A DNA stretch of 35,764 bases from a bacterium (lineage in GTDB: Bacteria; Acidobacteriota; Thermoanaerobaculia; Multivoradales; J023): contig JAAELT010000511.1 in assembly GCA_024226315.1 (NCBI GenBank), positions 1 through 35,764 of the forward strand, read 5' to 3'. The position numbers were made by a program, and so were the translations under genes. The notes beneath the pieces are model-generated. The model did not search any database and was not told the DNA's origin. It was given only the letters and a program-made list of their open reading frames with translations. Below, piece after piece: positions 27,002-34,870 of this stretch; within the stretch, counting starts at the first letter, position 1, and every line of letters starts with the position of its first letter.

Positions 27002-29097
27002 GACGTTTCTCCTTCGGGCGGGCAGCGATTACTCCAATAGCGGAGATAGTGCATTCCGGCCATTATTCCTTCGTACTGAGTGAACTTGGACAGACTAGCA
27101 CCGGGATCCGCCGCGCTTTCGCCGCACATGCGGGCAACTGCAAGTAGAAGCAGGACCTCGGGCTCTCCGCCATCAGCGCCCTCGGCTTGAAGCGGCATCA
27201 GGGCCTCCTCGGCCGCTTGCCACTTGCCGTTCAGGATTCCGAGACGGGCGCGCGTGATCCTGAAGGGGGCGAGTCCCTGGCCCTGCGGCCACGAGAGAGC
27301 CGCCCTCTCCAAACTCTCTTCGCTCTCCGAGAGCAGATCGGAGCAAGCAGACCCGGTGCAGCTGTTCTCGACAAGGCGCTCCTCGACCTGCTTGGCCGCC
27401 GACCATGCCCATTTTTGCTGGCTGAGAGATTGGAGCGCCGCGATGTCCTCGCGAGCCGGGGCAGCGTCGAGTGCCTGCTGGGTGAACCCGATCGCTTCCG
27501 CAATCTGAGCCCGACCGTCCTCGTGCCGGCCTCTCAGCGTCAGCGTCACGCCCAGACCGTGGTGCAGATAGGCACATCGAAAGGCTTCCAGCCATGAAAC
27601 AGGCGTCGATCCAGTCGGGCAACTCGCTTCTTTGAGGGTTTCGTGGGCCTCGTCGAACCTGCGAGCCTCGACGTGAACGCTGGCGATGTTGGTCAGCGCC
27701 TCGAAGAAGTGCCGGCCCGGCACGGCGGCGGTGCCGTCTCTCGCTTCCTCATAGAATTCGAGGGCCTCGTCCAGCTTTTTCTGCTCGAATCGGCAGTTGC
27801 CTAGAAAGAGAGCCGTTGTGGCCCGAAAAGAATCGGCTACGCCGAGACCCACCCGTCGAGGGGAGAGGCCCTTTTCGGTGAGCGTTCTCAGAATCTCCAA
27901 CGATGCGGTGAGCTGGTCAGCCGCAGTGCCATACGGAGGACCCTCCAGATAGCCGGCGTAGCCGGCGAAAAACCACGCCACCGCGGCGAGCAGATCTTCG
28001 GTAGCGTCGGGCCCGGCGCTCGCCTGGCTGGCGAAGGCGCTCGAACCGGGCAGCGCCTCGCGGCCGCGAAGGAACCCCGGGGACTCGCGTTGCACCAGCC
28101 TAGCCTCGAGCCCTGCCGGCTCTTGTCCTGCCGAACGAGGCACCCCCCCTGCCATAAGCAGCACGGCGTTCCCCTGCGCCACCAGGCGGAGCGCCTCTTC
28201 GGAGTCGGGGTCCCGGCGGGGGAGCGCTTTGACTTCGAGGTTTGTACCGACGCCGAAGCCCTTGATGTTGTCGCGGAGTTCGCGGACCATCTTCGCCTGC
28301 TGACGATCCCAGCGGTCGCCGTTCAATCGCGCGACGTAGAAGCCCTTGACGCCGTCGTCGAAGGGTTCGACGGCATAGAAGCTGCGAAAGCCGAGGATCC
28401 AGAGGACTCCGAGCCCCCCAACGGCGGCTACGCCCAGAAGCGTCTTTCGCCAGGCGATCTGCCGGTTGGCAAGTCTTCGTTCGATCAGAGAGCGCAGGAC
28501 GAGCCAGGAGATCCACACCATGAAGACGAGGGCGAGATAGAGCGCCAGCTCCCTGTGGTGAAAGAAGCCGTAGGCATAGACGGCCATGGTCGCGAGGGCA
28601 GCGAGAAAAAGCATCGTCCCCAGCCAGGTGTCCCAAGGCCGGAGCTGTGAGACCGGTCTGGGTTTCCACAACCGCTGCGCCCGGGCCAACTTCCTCGCAA
28701 AAGGAGAGCGCTTCGCCGTTTGACGCGCCGCTTCGATGACCGTACGAAATTCTTCGTCGCCTCGTTTCGCACTCCAGTCTGTGAGCTCCAGAATGTGCAG
28801 CCGGTCGAAGGGCATCGGCACCTTGCAGCCGGGATCCAGGCGCACCTGCACCAGCTTGTTCTCGATGCGCCCACGGTCCGCCTCGGCCGGCACCCAGTCA
28901 CCCTCGCCGGCGGTGTTCGACCACAAGACGACCACGCACCGTGCCTTGGAGAGCTCCTCCTCGATCTGTTCCGTGAAGCGCCCCCGGCGCAGGTTGTTGT
29001 CCCACCAGACGGTGAGGCCCTCGGCCGCCAGGCGCCCTGCGACCTCCTTGGCACGTGCATGGTCGTCGTGGGAGTAGCTGAGAAAGACGTCACTCAT
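26998..29097 (-). CDS. TIR - three-transmembrane - TPR-like receptor protein
   Basis: 699 aa from ATG 29097. TIR_2 domain at 1-130 (DVFLSYSHDDHARAKEVAG, VWWDNNLRRGRFTEQ, WVPAEADRGR, with Glu 72 as the probable catalytic residue). Basic residues (ARAQRLWKPRP) precede helices at 159-179, 183-203 and 218-237; the loop between the second and third is basic (RSLIERRLANRQ). By the positive-inside rule the TIR is cytoplasmic and the C-terminus periplasmic. The exported part starts with an alpha/beta segment (GFYVARLNGDRWD...) loosely like TolB/FlgO-type domains. It continues with TPR-like helices (CRFEQKKLDEALEFYEEA, RRFDEAHETLKEA) to the end. It overlaps the downstream gene for a secreted partner. 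I suggest periplasmic sensing coupled to a cytoplasmic TIR effector; TIR proteins in defence often cleave NAD+ (family knowledge). Confidence 0.88.
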   Translation of the reverse strand: MSDVFLSYSHDDHARAKEVAGRLAAEGLTVWWDNNLRRGRFTEQIEEELSKARCVVVLWSNTAGEGDWVPAEADRGRIENKLVQVRLDPGCKVPMPFDRLHILELTDWSAKRGDEEFRTVIEAARQTAKRSPFARKLARAQRLWKPRPVSQLRPWDTWLGTMLFLAALATMAVYAYGFFHHRELALYLALVFMVWISWLVLRSLIERRLANRQIAWRKTLLGVAAVGGLGVLWILGFRSFYAVEPFDDGVKGFYVARLNGDRWDRQQAKMVRELRDNIKGFGVGTNLEVKALPRRDPDSEEALRLVAQGNAVLLMAGGVPRSAGQEPAGLEARLVQRESPGFLRGREALPGSSAFASQASAGPDATEDLLAAVAWFFAGYAGYLEGPPYGTAADQLTASLEILRTLTEKGLSPRRVGLGVADSFRATTALFLGNCRFEQKKLDEALEFYEEARDGTAAVPGRHFFEALTNIASVHVEARRFDEAHETLKEASCPTGSTPVSWLEAFRCAYLHHGLGVTLTLRGRHEDGRAQIAEAIGFTQQALDAAPAREDIAALQSLSQQKWAWSAAKQVEERLVENSCTGSACSDLLSESEESLERAALSWPQGQGLAPFRITRARLGILNGKWQAAEEALMPLQAEGADGGEPEVLLLLAVARMCGESAADPGASLSKFTQYEGIMAGMHYLRYWSNRCPPEGETS

Positions 29098-29226
29098 CGG
29101 CGATACCGGCTCTCCAAACAGGCGCCCGAAGGTGCCAACGAGTCAACGCGGGCACCTGCGAATGAAGCAAATCTGTAGCGAGAGGTTGGCTCGATCCATC
29201 CGACACCCCGCTGCCGGCAAGCCACT
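29098..29226. other. Leader of the TIR-TPR gene
   Basis: This stretch separates the TIR gene start from an ECF sigma-factor remnant. GGAGAG occurs about 12 nt before the TIR start codon. A TTGACT word on the minus strand near 29137-29142 lacks a matching -10. I see no gene here. Confidence 0.3.
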
Positions 29227-29352
29227 TCAAGGGAGCCTGGGGACACCGCTGTAGATCCCAAGGAACGTCTCTTGGTTTAGATCGCGCGCGTCTTCGGTCG
29301 AAAAACCCCGCTTCGCGAAGTAGTAACGGACCGGCCGATAATGGCTCTCCTG
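29227..29352 (-). pseudogene. ECF sigma-factor remnant (region 2 only)
   Basis: The minus-strand frame ending at TGA 29229-29227 reads HYRPVRYYFAKRGFSTEDAR and then DLNQETFLGIYSGVP before LP-stop. This matches sigma-70 region 2.1-2.2 of RpoE-like ECF factors (RxFRRRGFSPEDAEDLTQETFLRVYRG in typical members). No start codon or N-terminal part is visible upstream, and everything after region 2.2, including regions 2.3-2.4 and 4, is missing. It is a decayed fragment between the TIR-TPR gene and the permease gene. Confidence 0.65.
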
Positions 29353-29435
29353 ATGCGACGGGCTCCAGGCCCGCTCGGCGCAGCTCGACGGCCGCCGCGC
29401 GGCTCGACGAGCCCCGGCTGGCGCGACCTCGGCTC

Positions 29436-31904
29436 CTATTCCGCCCGCAGAACGGCGGCGGGGTCGATGCGCCTGGCCGCCAGCGCCGGCACCAGGGCGG
29501 CCGCCAGGCCGGCGGCGCCGAGCACCAGCGGCAGCACGACGAAGGTCGTCGGATCGAGCGCCGAGACCCCGAACAGCAGCCCGGTCAGCAACCGGGCCAG
29601 GACGGCTCCCGCGAGCAGACCGACGGCGCCGCCGATCAGCACCAGCCCCGCCCCGTGCCTCACCAGCAGTCGCACGACCGCGCCGCCGTCGGCCCCGAGC
29701 GCCATGCGGATGCCCATCTCCCGCTGGCGCTGGGCGACAGAATAGCTGACGAGGCCGTAGAGCCCGACCACCGCCAGTATCAGCGCCAGCACGGCGAAGG
29801 CCGACAGCAGGACGGCCGACAGGCGGCCGGGCAGCCTCACGATGCCCAGGTGGCGCTCCATGGTCTCGGCCTTCCAGACGAAGAGCTCGGGCTCGATCTC
29901 GCGCGCCGCCGCCAGCAGCTCCAGCGAGGTGCGCTCGGGCCCGGCCGCGGTGCGCGCCACGGCGGTCAGGTTCGAACCGTAGTCCTGACTCAGCGGCCGG
30001 TAGACGAACGCCCGCGGCGCCTCGCCCAGCGACCTGACCTTGGCGTCGCTGGCCACGCCGATCACCTGCAGATCAGGGTTCTCACCACCGGGCCGGATCA
30101 TCTGGCCGAGCGGATCGCCGGAACCCCAGAACCTGCGAGCCATCGCCTCGCTGATGATCGCCACCGGCTCGGTGTCGGATCGATCGCTGCGCTCGAAGGC
30201 ACGGCCCTGGAGGATCTCGATGCCGGCGGCCTCGAAGAAACCCTCGTCGACCGCCGCCCGATCGGCCAGGTAGGAGTCGCGGCCGGCCGGCGGCTCGACG
30301 CCGTCGACGTTGACGTCCATCATCTGGGTGTTCATGACGTTGAGGTGGAGGTTGTCGGTCAGGCCGACCGCCTCCACCCCGGGAAGCTGCTCGAACCTCT
30401 CGACCAGCCGCCGCGCCAGGACCCGCCCGGTCTCCTCGTCGTAGCGGGTGGCCGGGATCAGGAAGGTGAGCAAGGCGGTCGGCCGGTGGCCGAACCCCGG
30501 ATCCACCGACTGCAGCCGCTGCATGCTGCGCAGGAACAGACCAGCCGCCAGCAGCAAGACGAGCGAGATCGCGACCTGGAAGATCACCAGGGCGTTGCGC
30601 AGCCGGAGCTTGCCGCCCTGGCCGCCGCCGGCGCCTTCGCTGCGCAGCGTCTGGGCCAGGTCGCCGCGCAGGTTCTGGAGCGCCGGGGCGAGGCCCAGCA
30701 ACACACCGGCGGCCAGCGAGATCGCCAGGCTGAACGCGAGCACGCGGAGATCGAGACCCAGGTCCAGGTCGACGGGTACGGGCAGCGGCAGGTCGGCGGC
30801 GAAGAGCAGGCGCAGCAGACCGAAGGCGAGGCCGACCCCGGCCAGCCCTCCGAGCAGGCCGAGCAGCGCCGTCTCGGTCAGCAGCTGGCCGACCAGGCTC
30901 CGGCGCTGCGCGCCGAGGGCCAGCCGCACCGCGATCTCCTTGCGCCGATCCAGGCTCTTCGCCAGCAGGAAGCTCGCCAGGTTGATGCACGCCATCAACA
31001 GCACCAGGCCGACGACCACCATCAGCAGCCAGCTCGCGGCGCGCACGAAACGGTCGAAGGGCGGATAGAGGATCACCTCCTCTTGCGGCACGAAGGAGAA
31101 GCGCGCGTCCGGGTCCCACTCCTCGAGGTCCAGCTCCCGGAGGTGGGCGGCCACGGCGTCGGCCGCCGCCTGGGCTTGCGGCAGCGACACGCCGGGCCGC
31201 AGGCGGGCCTTGACGAAGATCGAATGGTGCCCACGCTCCTCGAGCTCGTCGCTGTCGCTCGGCATCACCTCGTTGATCATCATGATCGGCACGTAGATCG
31301 CCGCGGTGAGCGCCCGGAAGGAACCTGGGTAGGATTCGGGAGCGACGCCGATGATGGTGTAGGAGCGCCCGCCGATGCGGATCTCCTGGCCGACGGCGGC
31401 GCGGTCACCGGCGTAGCGGCTCTGCCAGTAGTCGTGCCCGAGCATCACCACCGGGTGGCCGCCGGGGGACTCGTCGTCCTCGGGCAAGAGAGTGCGGCCG
31501 ACCTGCGCTGCGACGCCGAGCACCGGGAACAGGTTGCCGGTCACCGCTTCGCCGATGAGAGTCTCGATGCCGCCGTCGCGATCGGTCTGGGTGATGATCA
31601 ACCGCGCGCCGGCCAGGCCGGAGAAGACCTCCCCGGTGCCGTCACGCAGATCTTCGTAGTCCGGGTAGGAGAAGACGTTGTACTCGAAGTCCGGCGTCGA
31701 GACGAAAACCACCACCAGCTCCTCCGGAGCCCGCAGCGGCAGCTCGCGGATCAGGACGGCGTTGACCAGGCTGAAGATGGCGGTATTGGCGCCGATGCCG
31801 AGCGCCAGGGAAAACACCGCGGTGGCCGTGAATCCGGGTTGCTTCGATAACCGGCGCGCCGCGTAACGCAGCAGGCCGGCTGAATCTCTGGCTATCGCGC
31901 TCAA
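29436..31904 (-). CDS. ADOP-family MacB/FtsX-type permease
   Basis: 822 aa, about the usual length for acidobacterial duplicated orphaned permeases (ADOP). The start is TTG at 31904 with GGAG 5 nt upstream; no ATG fits better. The opening RYAARRLSKQPGFTATAVFS with LALGIGANTAIFSLVNAVLI is diagnostic. The protein has two MacB-type periplasmic core domains (about 60-270 and 450-670) and two FtsX-like membrane blocks: about 290-420 (VVVGLVLLMACINLASFLLA, RRKEIAVRLALGAQRR) and about 720-815 (SYSVAQRQREMGIRMALGAD). No ATPase gene lies beside it, as is normal for ADOPs. Family knowledge suggests a role in export or lipoprotein/peptide handling; the substrate is unknown. It ends with the typical RRIDPAAVLRAE. 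Confidence 0.93.
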   Translation of the reverse strand: MSAIARDSAGLLRYAARRLSKQPGFTATAVFSLALGIGANTAIFSLVNAVLIRELPLRAPEELVVVFVSTPDFEYNVFSYPDYEDLRDGTGEVFSGLAGARLIITQTDRDGGIETLIGEAVTGNLFPVLGVAAQVGRTLLPEDDESPGGHPVVMLGHDYWQSRYAGDRAAVGQEIRIGGRSYTIIGVAPESYPGSFRALTAAIYVPIMMINEVMPSDSDELEERGHHSIFVKARLRPGVSLPQAQAAADAVAAHLRELDLEEWDPDARFSFVPQEEVILYPPFDRFVRAASWLLMVVVGLVLLMACINLASFLLAKSLDRRKEIAVRLALGAQRRSLVGQLLTETALLGLLGGLAGVGLAFGLLRLLFAADLPLPVPVDLDLGLDLRVLAFSLAISLAAGVLLGLAPALQNLRGDLAQTLRSEGAGGGQGGKLRLRNALVIFQVAISLVLLLAAGLFLRSMQRLQSVDPGFGHRPTALLTFLIPATRYDEETGRVLARRLVERFEQLPGVEAVGLTDNLHLNVMNTQMMDVNVDGVEPPAGRDSYLADRAAVDEGFFEAAGIEILQGRAFERSDRSDTEPVAIISEAMARRFWGSGDPLGQMIRPGGENPDLQVIGVASDAKVRSLGEAPRAFVYRPLSQDYGSNLTAVARTAAGPERTSLELLAAAREIEPELFVWKAETMERHLGIVRLPGRLSAVLLSAFAVLALILAVVGLYGLVSYSVAQRQREMGIRMALGADGGAVVRLLVRHGAGLVLIGGAVGLLAGAVLARLLTGLLFGVSALDPTTFVVLPLVLGAAGLAAALVPALAARRIDPAAVLRAE

Positions 31905-32018
31905 TGGAGCTCCGTCTTCGCCGCTAGGTTGGTGACCGGTTGTCCGCTCGAGTCTACCAGGCGACCGGCTCGGCGCTGGCCAGCACGCCCGCGATCCCCT
32001 GGAGCAAGGCTTTCCCCC

Positions 32019-32047
32019 TTGACAATTTCAATGTATAGACTTATGCT
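32019..32047 (+). promoter_or_regulatory. Sigma-70-type promoter of the secreted acidic protein gene
   Basis: TTGACA at 32019-32024 and TATGCT at 32042-32047 are separated by 17 bp within an AT-rich island. Transcription would start near 32054, giving a leader of about 33 nt with GAAAGGA before ATG 32087. It is by far the best consensus promoter in the window. Confidence 0.75.
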
Positions 32048-32086
32048 CATATCTTCACTTACCCACTGCCCGGGAAAGGACTCCAC

Positions 32087-33148
32087 ATGAACCGCCTCCT
32101 CCGTAACAGCCTCATCCTCGCGATGGTGGCCGTCATCCCGACCGTGGCCTTCGCCGGGTTTCCGCCGAGCGCCGCGTACCCGCCGGCGGCCGAGCATCCG
32201 GTCATGGACGGCGCCTTCACGACCCCGGCCGAGTACAGCGCGGCGAACAAGGTCCGCGACGACCTGAACGTCGGCTGGTACTACAAAGAGCATGTCCAGA
32301 ACTGGACGGTCAACGGCGTCACCTACCCCAACACCATCACCTTCTTCGACAACCACTTCTTCACCGACCGCGGCTACGGGCAGCTCGACCTCTACGACAT
32401 GAACAGCTGGGAGTTTGCCTGGGGCGACGTCGCCATCGAGGTGTGGCTCTTCCTCGAAGGCAACAACCCCGATCAGTGGGACTACCTGTGGCTCGACCTC
32501 GCCGGCATCGGCACCGTCAACTACCCGAGCGGCTTCGACGACGACGGTGGCTTCCTCGTCCGGCTCAATTACGACCCGTCCACCGACGTCCGCTGGCTTC
32601 CCGGCGATCCCGAGCCCGGCGATCCGGCCTGGAGCTTCGAGAAGTACTACGGGGTCTTCGCCAAGGGAGGCTTCAACGACTCCCATTACACCAACGGTTA
32701 CAGCACCATTCGTAAGCGCCGCGAGATCTACGAGTGGTCGGTCACCATGAACAAGATCCCGGGTACGGGCGGCAACGGCACCGACGGCGGCATCCCCGGC
32801 GTGCCGCAGTTCGGCGGCGGCCTCGGCGGCGGACCCGGCCGTGGCGGCGGCGGCGGCGGCACCGGCGGAGACGACGACGAAGCCAACCCGCCCGCTCCCG
32901 ACCCCTGCGACCCGATCTTCGAGCTGCGCACCAAGTGGAAGAAAGTCAAGGACTGGAAACCCAGCATGGGCGGCTCCGGTGTGATCGGCGGACCGGGCAT
33001 CGTGCCGGACGGCACCGAATGGGTCCTGATCGGATGGGACGACTCCATGCACGCGACTCCCGAGGAGGCCGTGATCGACATCGACGTGATCGGGCTCGAC
33101 GGGGGGGATACCGGGGACGGAGTCGGCGTCTTCAACGACGACGAGTAG
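32087..33148 (+). CDS. Secreted acidic protein with Gly-rich linker, unknown (CBM9/DOMON-like?)
   Basis: 353 aa. The signal peptide is clear (NRLLRNSLILAMVAVIPTVAFA, then GFPPS), and GAAAGGA precedes the ATG. The first domain (residues about 30-220) has VMDGAFTTPAEYSAANKV, WYYKEHV, FFDNHFF and VAIEVWLFLEGNNPDQWDYL. That DG...EY opening followed by aromatic beta strands resembles CBM9/DOMON-type sugar- or haem-binding sandwiches, but I am not sure. A glycine-rich linker (about 240-265) then Asp/Pro-rich sequence leads to a small acidic tail (DIDVIGLDGGDTGDG). Two Cys are absent from the first domain. The strong promoter suggests high expression; it is convergent with the acetyltransferase gene. 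Confidence 0.75.
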   Translation: MNRLLRNSLILAMVAVIPTVAFAGFPPSAAYPPAAEHPVMDGAFTTPAEYSAANKVRDDLNVGWYYKEHVQNWTVNGVTYPNTITFFDNHFFTDRGYGQLDLYDMNSWEFAWGDVAIEVWLFLEGNNPDQWDYLWLDLAGIGTVNYPSGFDDDGGFLVRLNYDPSTDVRWLPGDPEPGDPAWSFEKYYGVFAKGGFNDSHYTNGYSTIRKRREIYEWSVTMNKIPGTGGNGTDGGIPGVPQFGGGLGGGPGRGGGGGGTGGDDDEANPPAPDPCDPIFELRTKWKKVKDWKPSMGGSGVIGGPGIVPDGTEWVLIGWDDSMHATPEEAVIDIDVIGLDGGDTGDGVGVFNDDE

Positions 33149-33172
33149 CCAAGCCCGGCTGACTGCTTCGAA

Positions 33173-33212
33173 GCCCCCGGCTCCGTCGTGATCGCGGCGG
33201 CGGACCGGGGGC
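33173..33212. terminator. Hairpin between convergent genes
   Basis: GCCCCCGG (33173-33180) pairs with CCGGGGGC (33205-33212), extended by TCCG/CGGA after a one-base bulge. No U-tract follows. It could end the plus-strand gene that stops at 33148. Confidence 0.3.
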
Positions 33213-33294
33213 GCGAACCCGCGAGCGACGGTGCCGGCATTCCCTGAGAGCTCGCCGGCGGAAGAGGGCCTTCGCCGGACGCCGGCCCTCGAGA

Positions 33295-33855
33295 TCAAGC
33301 CTCTGCTTCCCGATCCCCGACGCGGCGCTGCATCACCAGGTCCTTCTGCACGTCGCTCCCGATCACGAAATCGCGCCTCCCCACGGCCTCGAATCCCCAT
33401 CGCTCATAGAAACCGAGCGCCCGGGGGTTGAGCTCCCAGGCCCCCAGCCAGATCGTCTCGTAACCGTGCTCACGCACCGTCTGCAGGCAAGCGCGCATCA
33501 ACGCCGAGCCGTGGCCGCCGCCGATCGCGTCGTGCTCGACGTAGATCCGCACCAGCTCCACCGGCTTCGGCCCGGTCACCTGCTCGAGGGTCGAGCCACC
33601 GAGCAACCGGGCATAGCCGACGGGACGCTGCGGATCGAACGCTTCGTCGTAGCCGATCAGGAACATCGAGCCCGGCTGCTCGATCTCGGCGGTGACGCGC
33701 TCGAGCGTGAACGCCTCGGCGAGATAGCGTTCCATGTCGTCGGACTGGTTGTCCTCGGCGAAGGCGTCACCGAACGTCCGCCGGCCCAGGTCGGCGAGCA
33801 TCTCGGCGTCCGCCGTCGTGCCGTGGCGGATGTGGAATGTCCGGCTGAGCGTCAT
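33295..33855 (-). CDS. GNAT-family N-acetyltransferase
   Basis: 186 aa. The GNAT fold is clear: HIRHGTTADAEMLADLGRRT at the start, the strand-plus-pyrophosphate loop at VELVRIYVEHDAIGGGHGSA (a GGGHGS version of Q/RxxGxG/A), LMRACLQTVREHGYETIWLG, and the C-terminal NPRALGFYERWGFEAVGRRD. It transfers acetyl from acetyl-CoA to an amine; the substrate could be a small molecule or a protein N-terminus and cannot be assigned. It lies 22 bp downstream of the NYN-LOTUS gene on the same strand, so the two probably form a transcription unit. Confidence 0.9.
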   Translation of the reverse strand: MTLSRTFHIRHGTTADAEMLADLGRRTFGDAFAEDNQSDDMERYLAEAFTLERVTAEIEQPGSMFLIGYDEAFDPQRPVGYARLLGGSTLEQVTGPKPVELVRIYVEHDAIGGGHGSALMRACLQTVREHGYETIWLGAWELNPRALGFYERWGFEAVGRRDFVIGSDVQKDLVMQRRVGDREAEA

Positions 33856-33877
33856 GGTTTCGCGGTCGACCTGCCCG

Positions 33878-34618
33878 TTACTTACCGCCGGACTTCTTTC
33901 GGCCGTCTCGCACCATCACCGCGCCGGGCTTGCGGTCGACGTCGAACAGACCGATGCCCGCCACCAACTCGCTGAGCTTCTTGAAGCCGTAGTTGCGGGG
34001 ATCGAACTCCGGAGCCTGGTTTATGATGTTGTTGCCGACGGCTCCGAGATGCGCCCAGCCGTTGTCGTCGGACGCCGCGTCGATCGCCGTGCGAAAGAGG
34101 TTCACCAGCCTGGTGTCGGCTTTGAGCGCCCTGGCGGACCTGGGTTTGAGCGCCGTACCCGATTCCTGATCGGCGACCAGCACCTCGGTGAAGATGAACT
34201 TGTCGCAAGCCGCGACGAACGGCTTGGGCGTCTTCTTTTCACCGAAGCCATAGACTCGTTTGCCCTGCTCGCGGATACGCGAAGCCAGGCGAGTGAAGTC
34301 GCTGTCGCTCGACACCAGGCAGAAACCGTCGAAGTTGGCCGTGTAGAGCAGATCCATGGCGTCGATGATCATCGCGCTGTCGGTGGCGTTTTTGCCCACC
34401 GTGTAACGGAACTGCTGCACCGGCTGGATCGAGTGTTGGAGCAGCACCGTCTTCCAGCTGCCGAGCTGTGGTGTCGTCCAATCGCCGTAGATGCGTTTGA
34501 CGCTGGCGACTCCGTACTTGGCGACCTCGGCCAACAGGCCGTCGATCACCGAAGCCTGCGCGTTGTCGGCATCGATCAGGACCGCCAGCGAGCTTTGAGA
34601 TTGGTCGGCGTCGTACAT
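33878..34618 (-). CDS. NYN-domain putative RNase with LOTUS/OST-HTH domain
   Basis: 246 aa. Residues about 8-150 are a NYN (PIN-like, LabA-type) nuclease domain with its acidic site: LAVLIDADNA (Asp 16, Asp 18), KNATDSAMIIDAMDLLY (Asp 80) and VSSDSDFTRLASRIREQGK (Asp 105, 107). Residues about 165-230 are a LOTUS/OST-HTH domain (LVNLFRTAID, GWAHLGAVGNNI, FDPRNYGFKKLSELV), which in other proteins binds RNA or G-quadruplexes. Together they suggest a metal-dependent RNase guided by an RNA-binding module. The GNAT gene follows 22 bp downstream. The TIR-STAND gene is divergent across 252 bp that hold REP-like palindromes. Confidence 0.9.
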   Translation of the reverse strand: MYDADQSQSSLAVLIDADNAQASVIDGLLAEVAKYGVASVKRIYGDWTTPQLGSWKTVLLQHSIQPVQQFRYTVGKNATDSAMIIDAMDLLYTANFDGFCLVSSDSDFTRLASRIREQGKRVYGFGEKKTPKPFVAACDKFIFTEVLVADQESGTALKPRSARALKADTRLVNLFRTAIDAASDDNGWAHLGAVGNNIINQAPEFDPRNYGFKKLSELVAGIGLFDVDRKPGAVMVRDGRKKSGGK

Positions 34619-34634
34619 CTTGCCGATCCTACCC

Positions 34635-34715
34635 TCACTCGTCGACGACGTCGCCGCATTCGAGCATCATGCGGCCGTGGTAGGGGTTGGCCACCTCGTC
34701 TTCGACCTGCAGCAT
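34635..34715 (-). pseudogene. Short gene remnant (C-terminal tail) interrupted by REP element
   Basis: A 26-residue minus-strand frame from ATG 34715 ends at TGA 34637-34635 and reads ...VANPYHGRMMLECGDVV.... This resembles the C-terminal 'NPYxGxxMLxCG' ending of DUF3347/metal-efflux adaptor-type proteins, from memory. Upstream in frame, the sequence passes directly into the REP palindromes and meets a stop, so the rest of the gene is gone. The size is far below any such family. Confidence 0.4.
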
Positions 34716-34798
34716 GCCCCGGAGGGGCATCGGCGTGTAGCCCGGGGCGCCAGCCCCGGGTATCGCGCCCACCCCGATTCACAAGCCCCGTCAGGGGC
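34714..34798. repeat. REP-like palindromic element (three hairpins)
   Basis: Three GC palindromes lie in a row: ATGCCCC/GGGGCAT (34714-34720 with 34724-34730), CCCGGGGC/GCCCCGGG (34741-34748 with 34753-34760) and GCCCC/GGGGC (34785-34789 with 34794-34798). The wording around them (GTGTAGCCCGGGGCGCCAG) is of the dispersed REP kind I recall from Planctomycetes and Acidobacteria genomes. It separates the divergent NYN and TIR genes. Confidence 0.7.
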
Positions 34799-34870
34799 GG
34801 CGGCGAGGTCCGCGGAACGCATGACCCCATCCTTCGACGGGTATACTCCCACGCGGAGGGAAGCCGCCCG

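Noticed and set aside
29655..31850. Long plus-strand open frame opposite the ADOP permease
   Set aside because: Low-complexity Gln/Arg/Asp-rich translation without motifs; the permease on the other strand is unmistakable.
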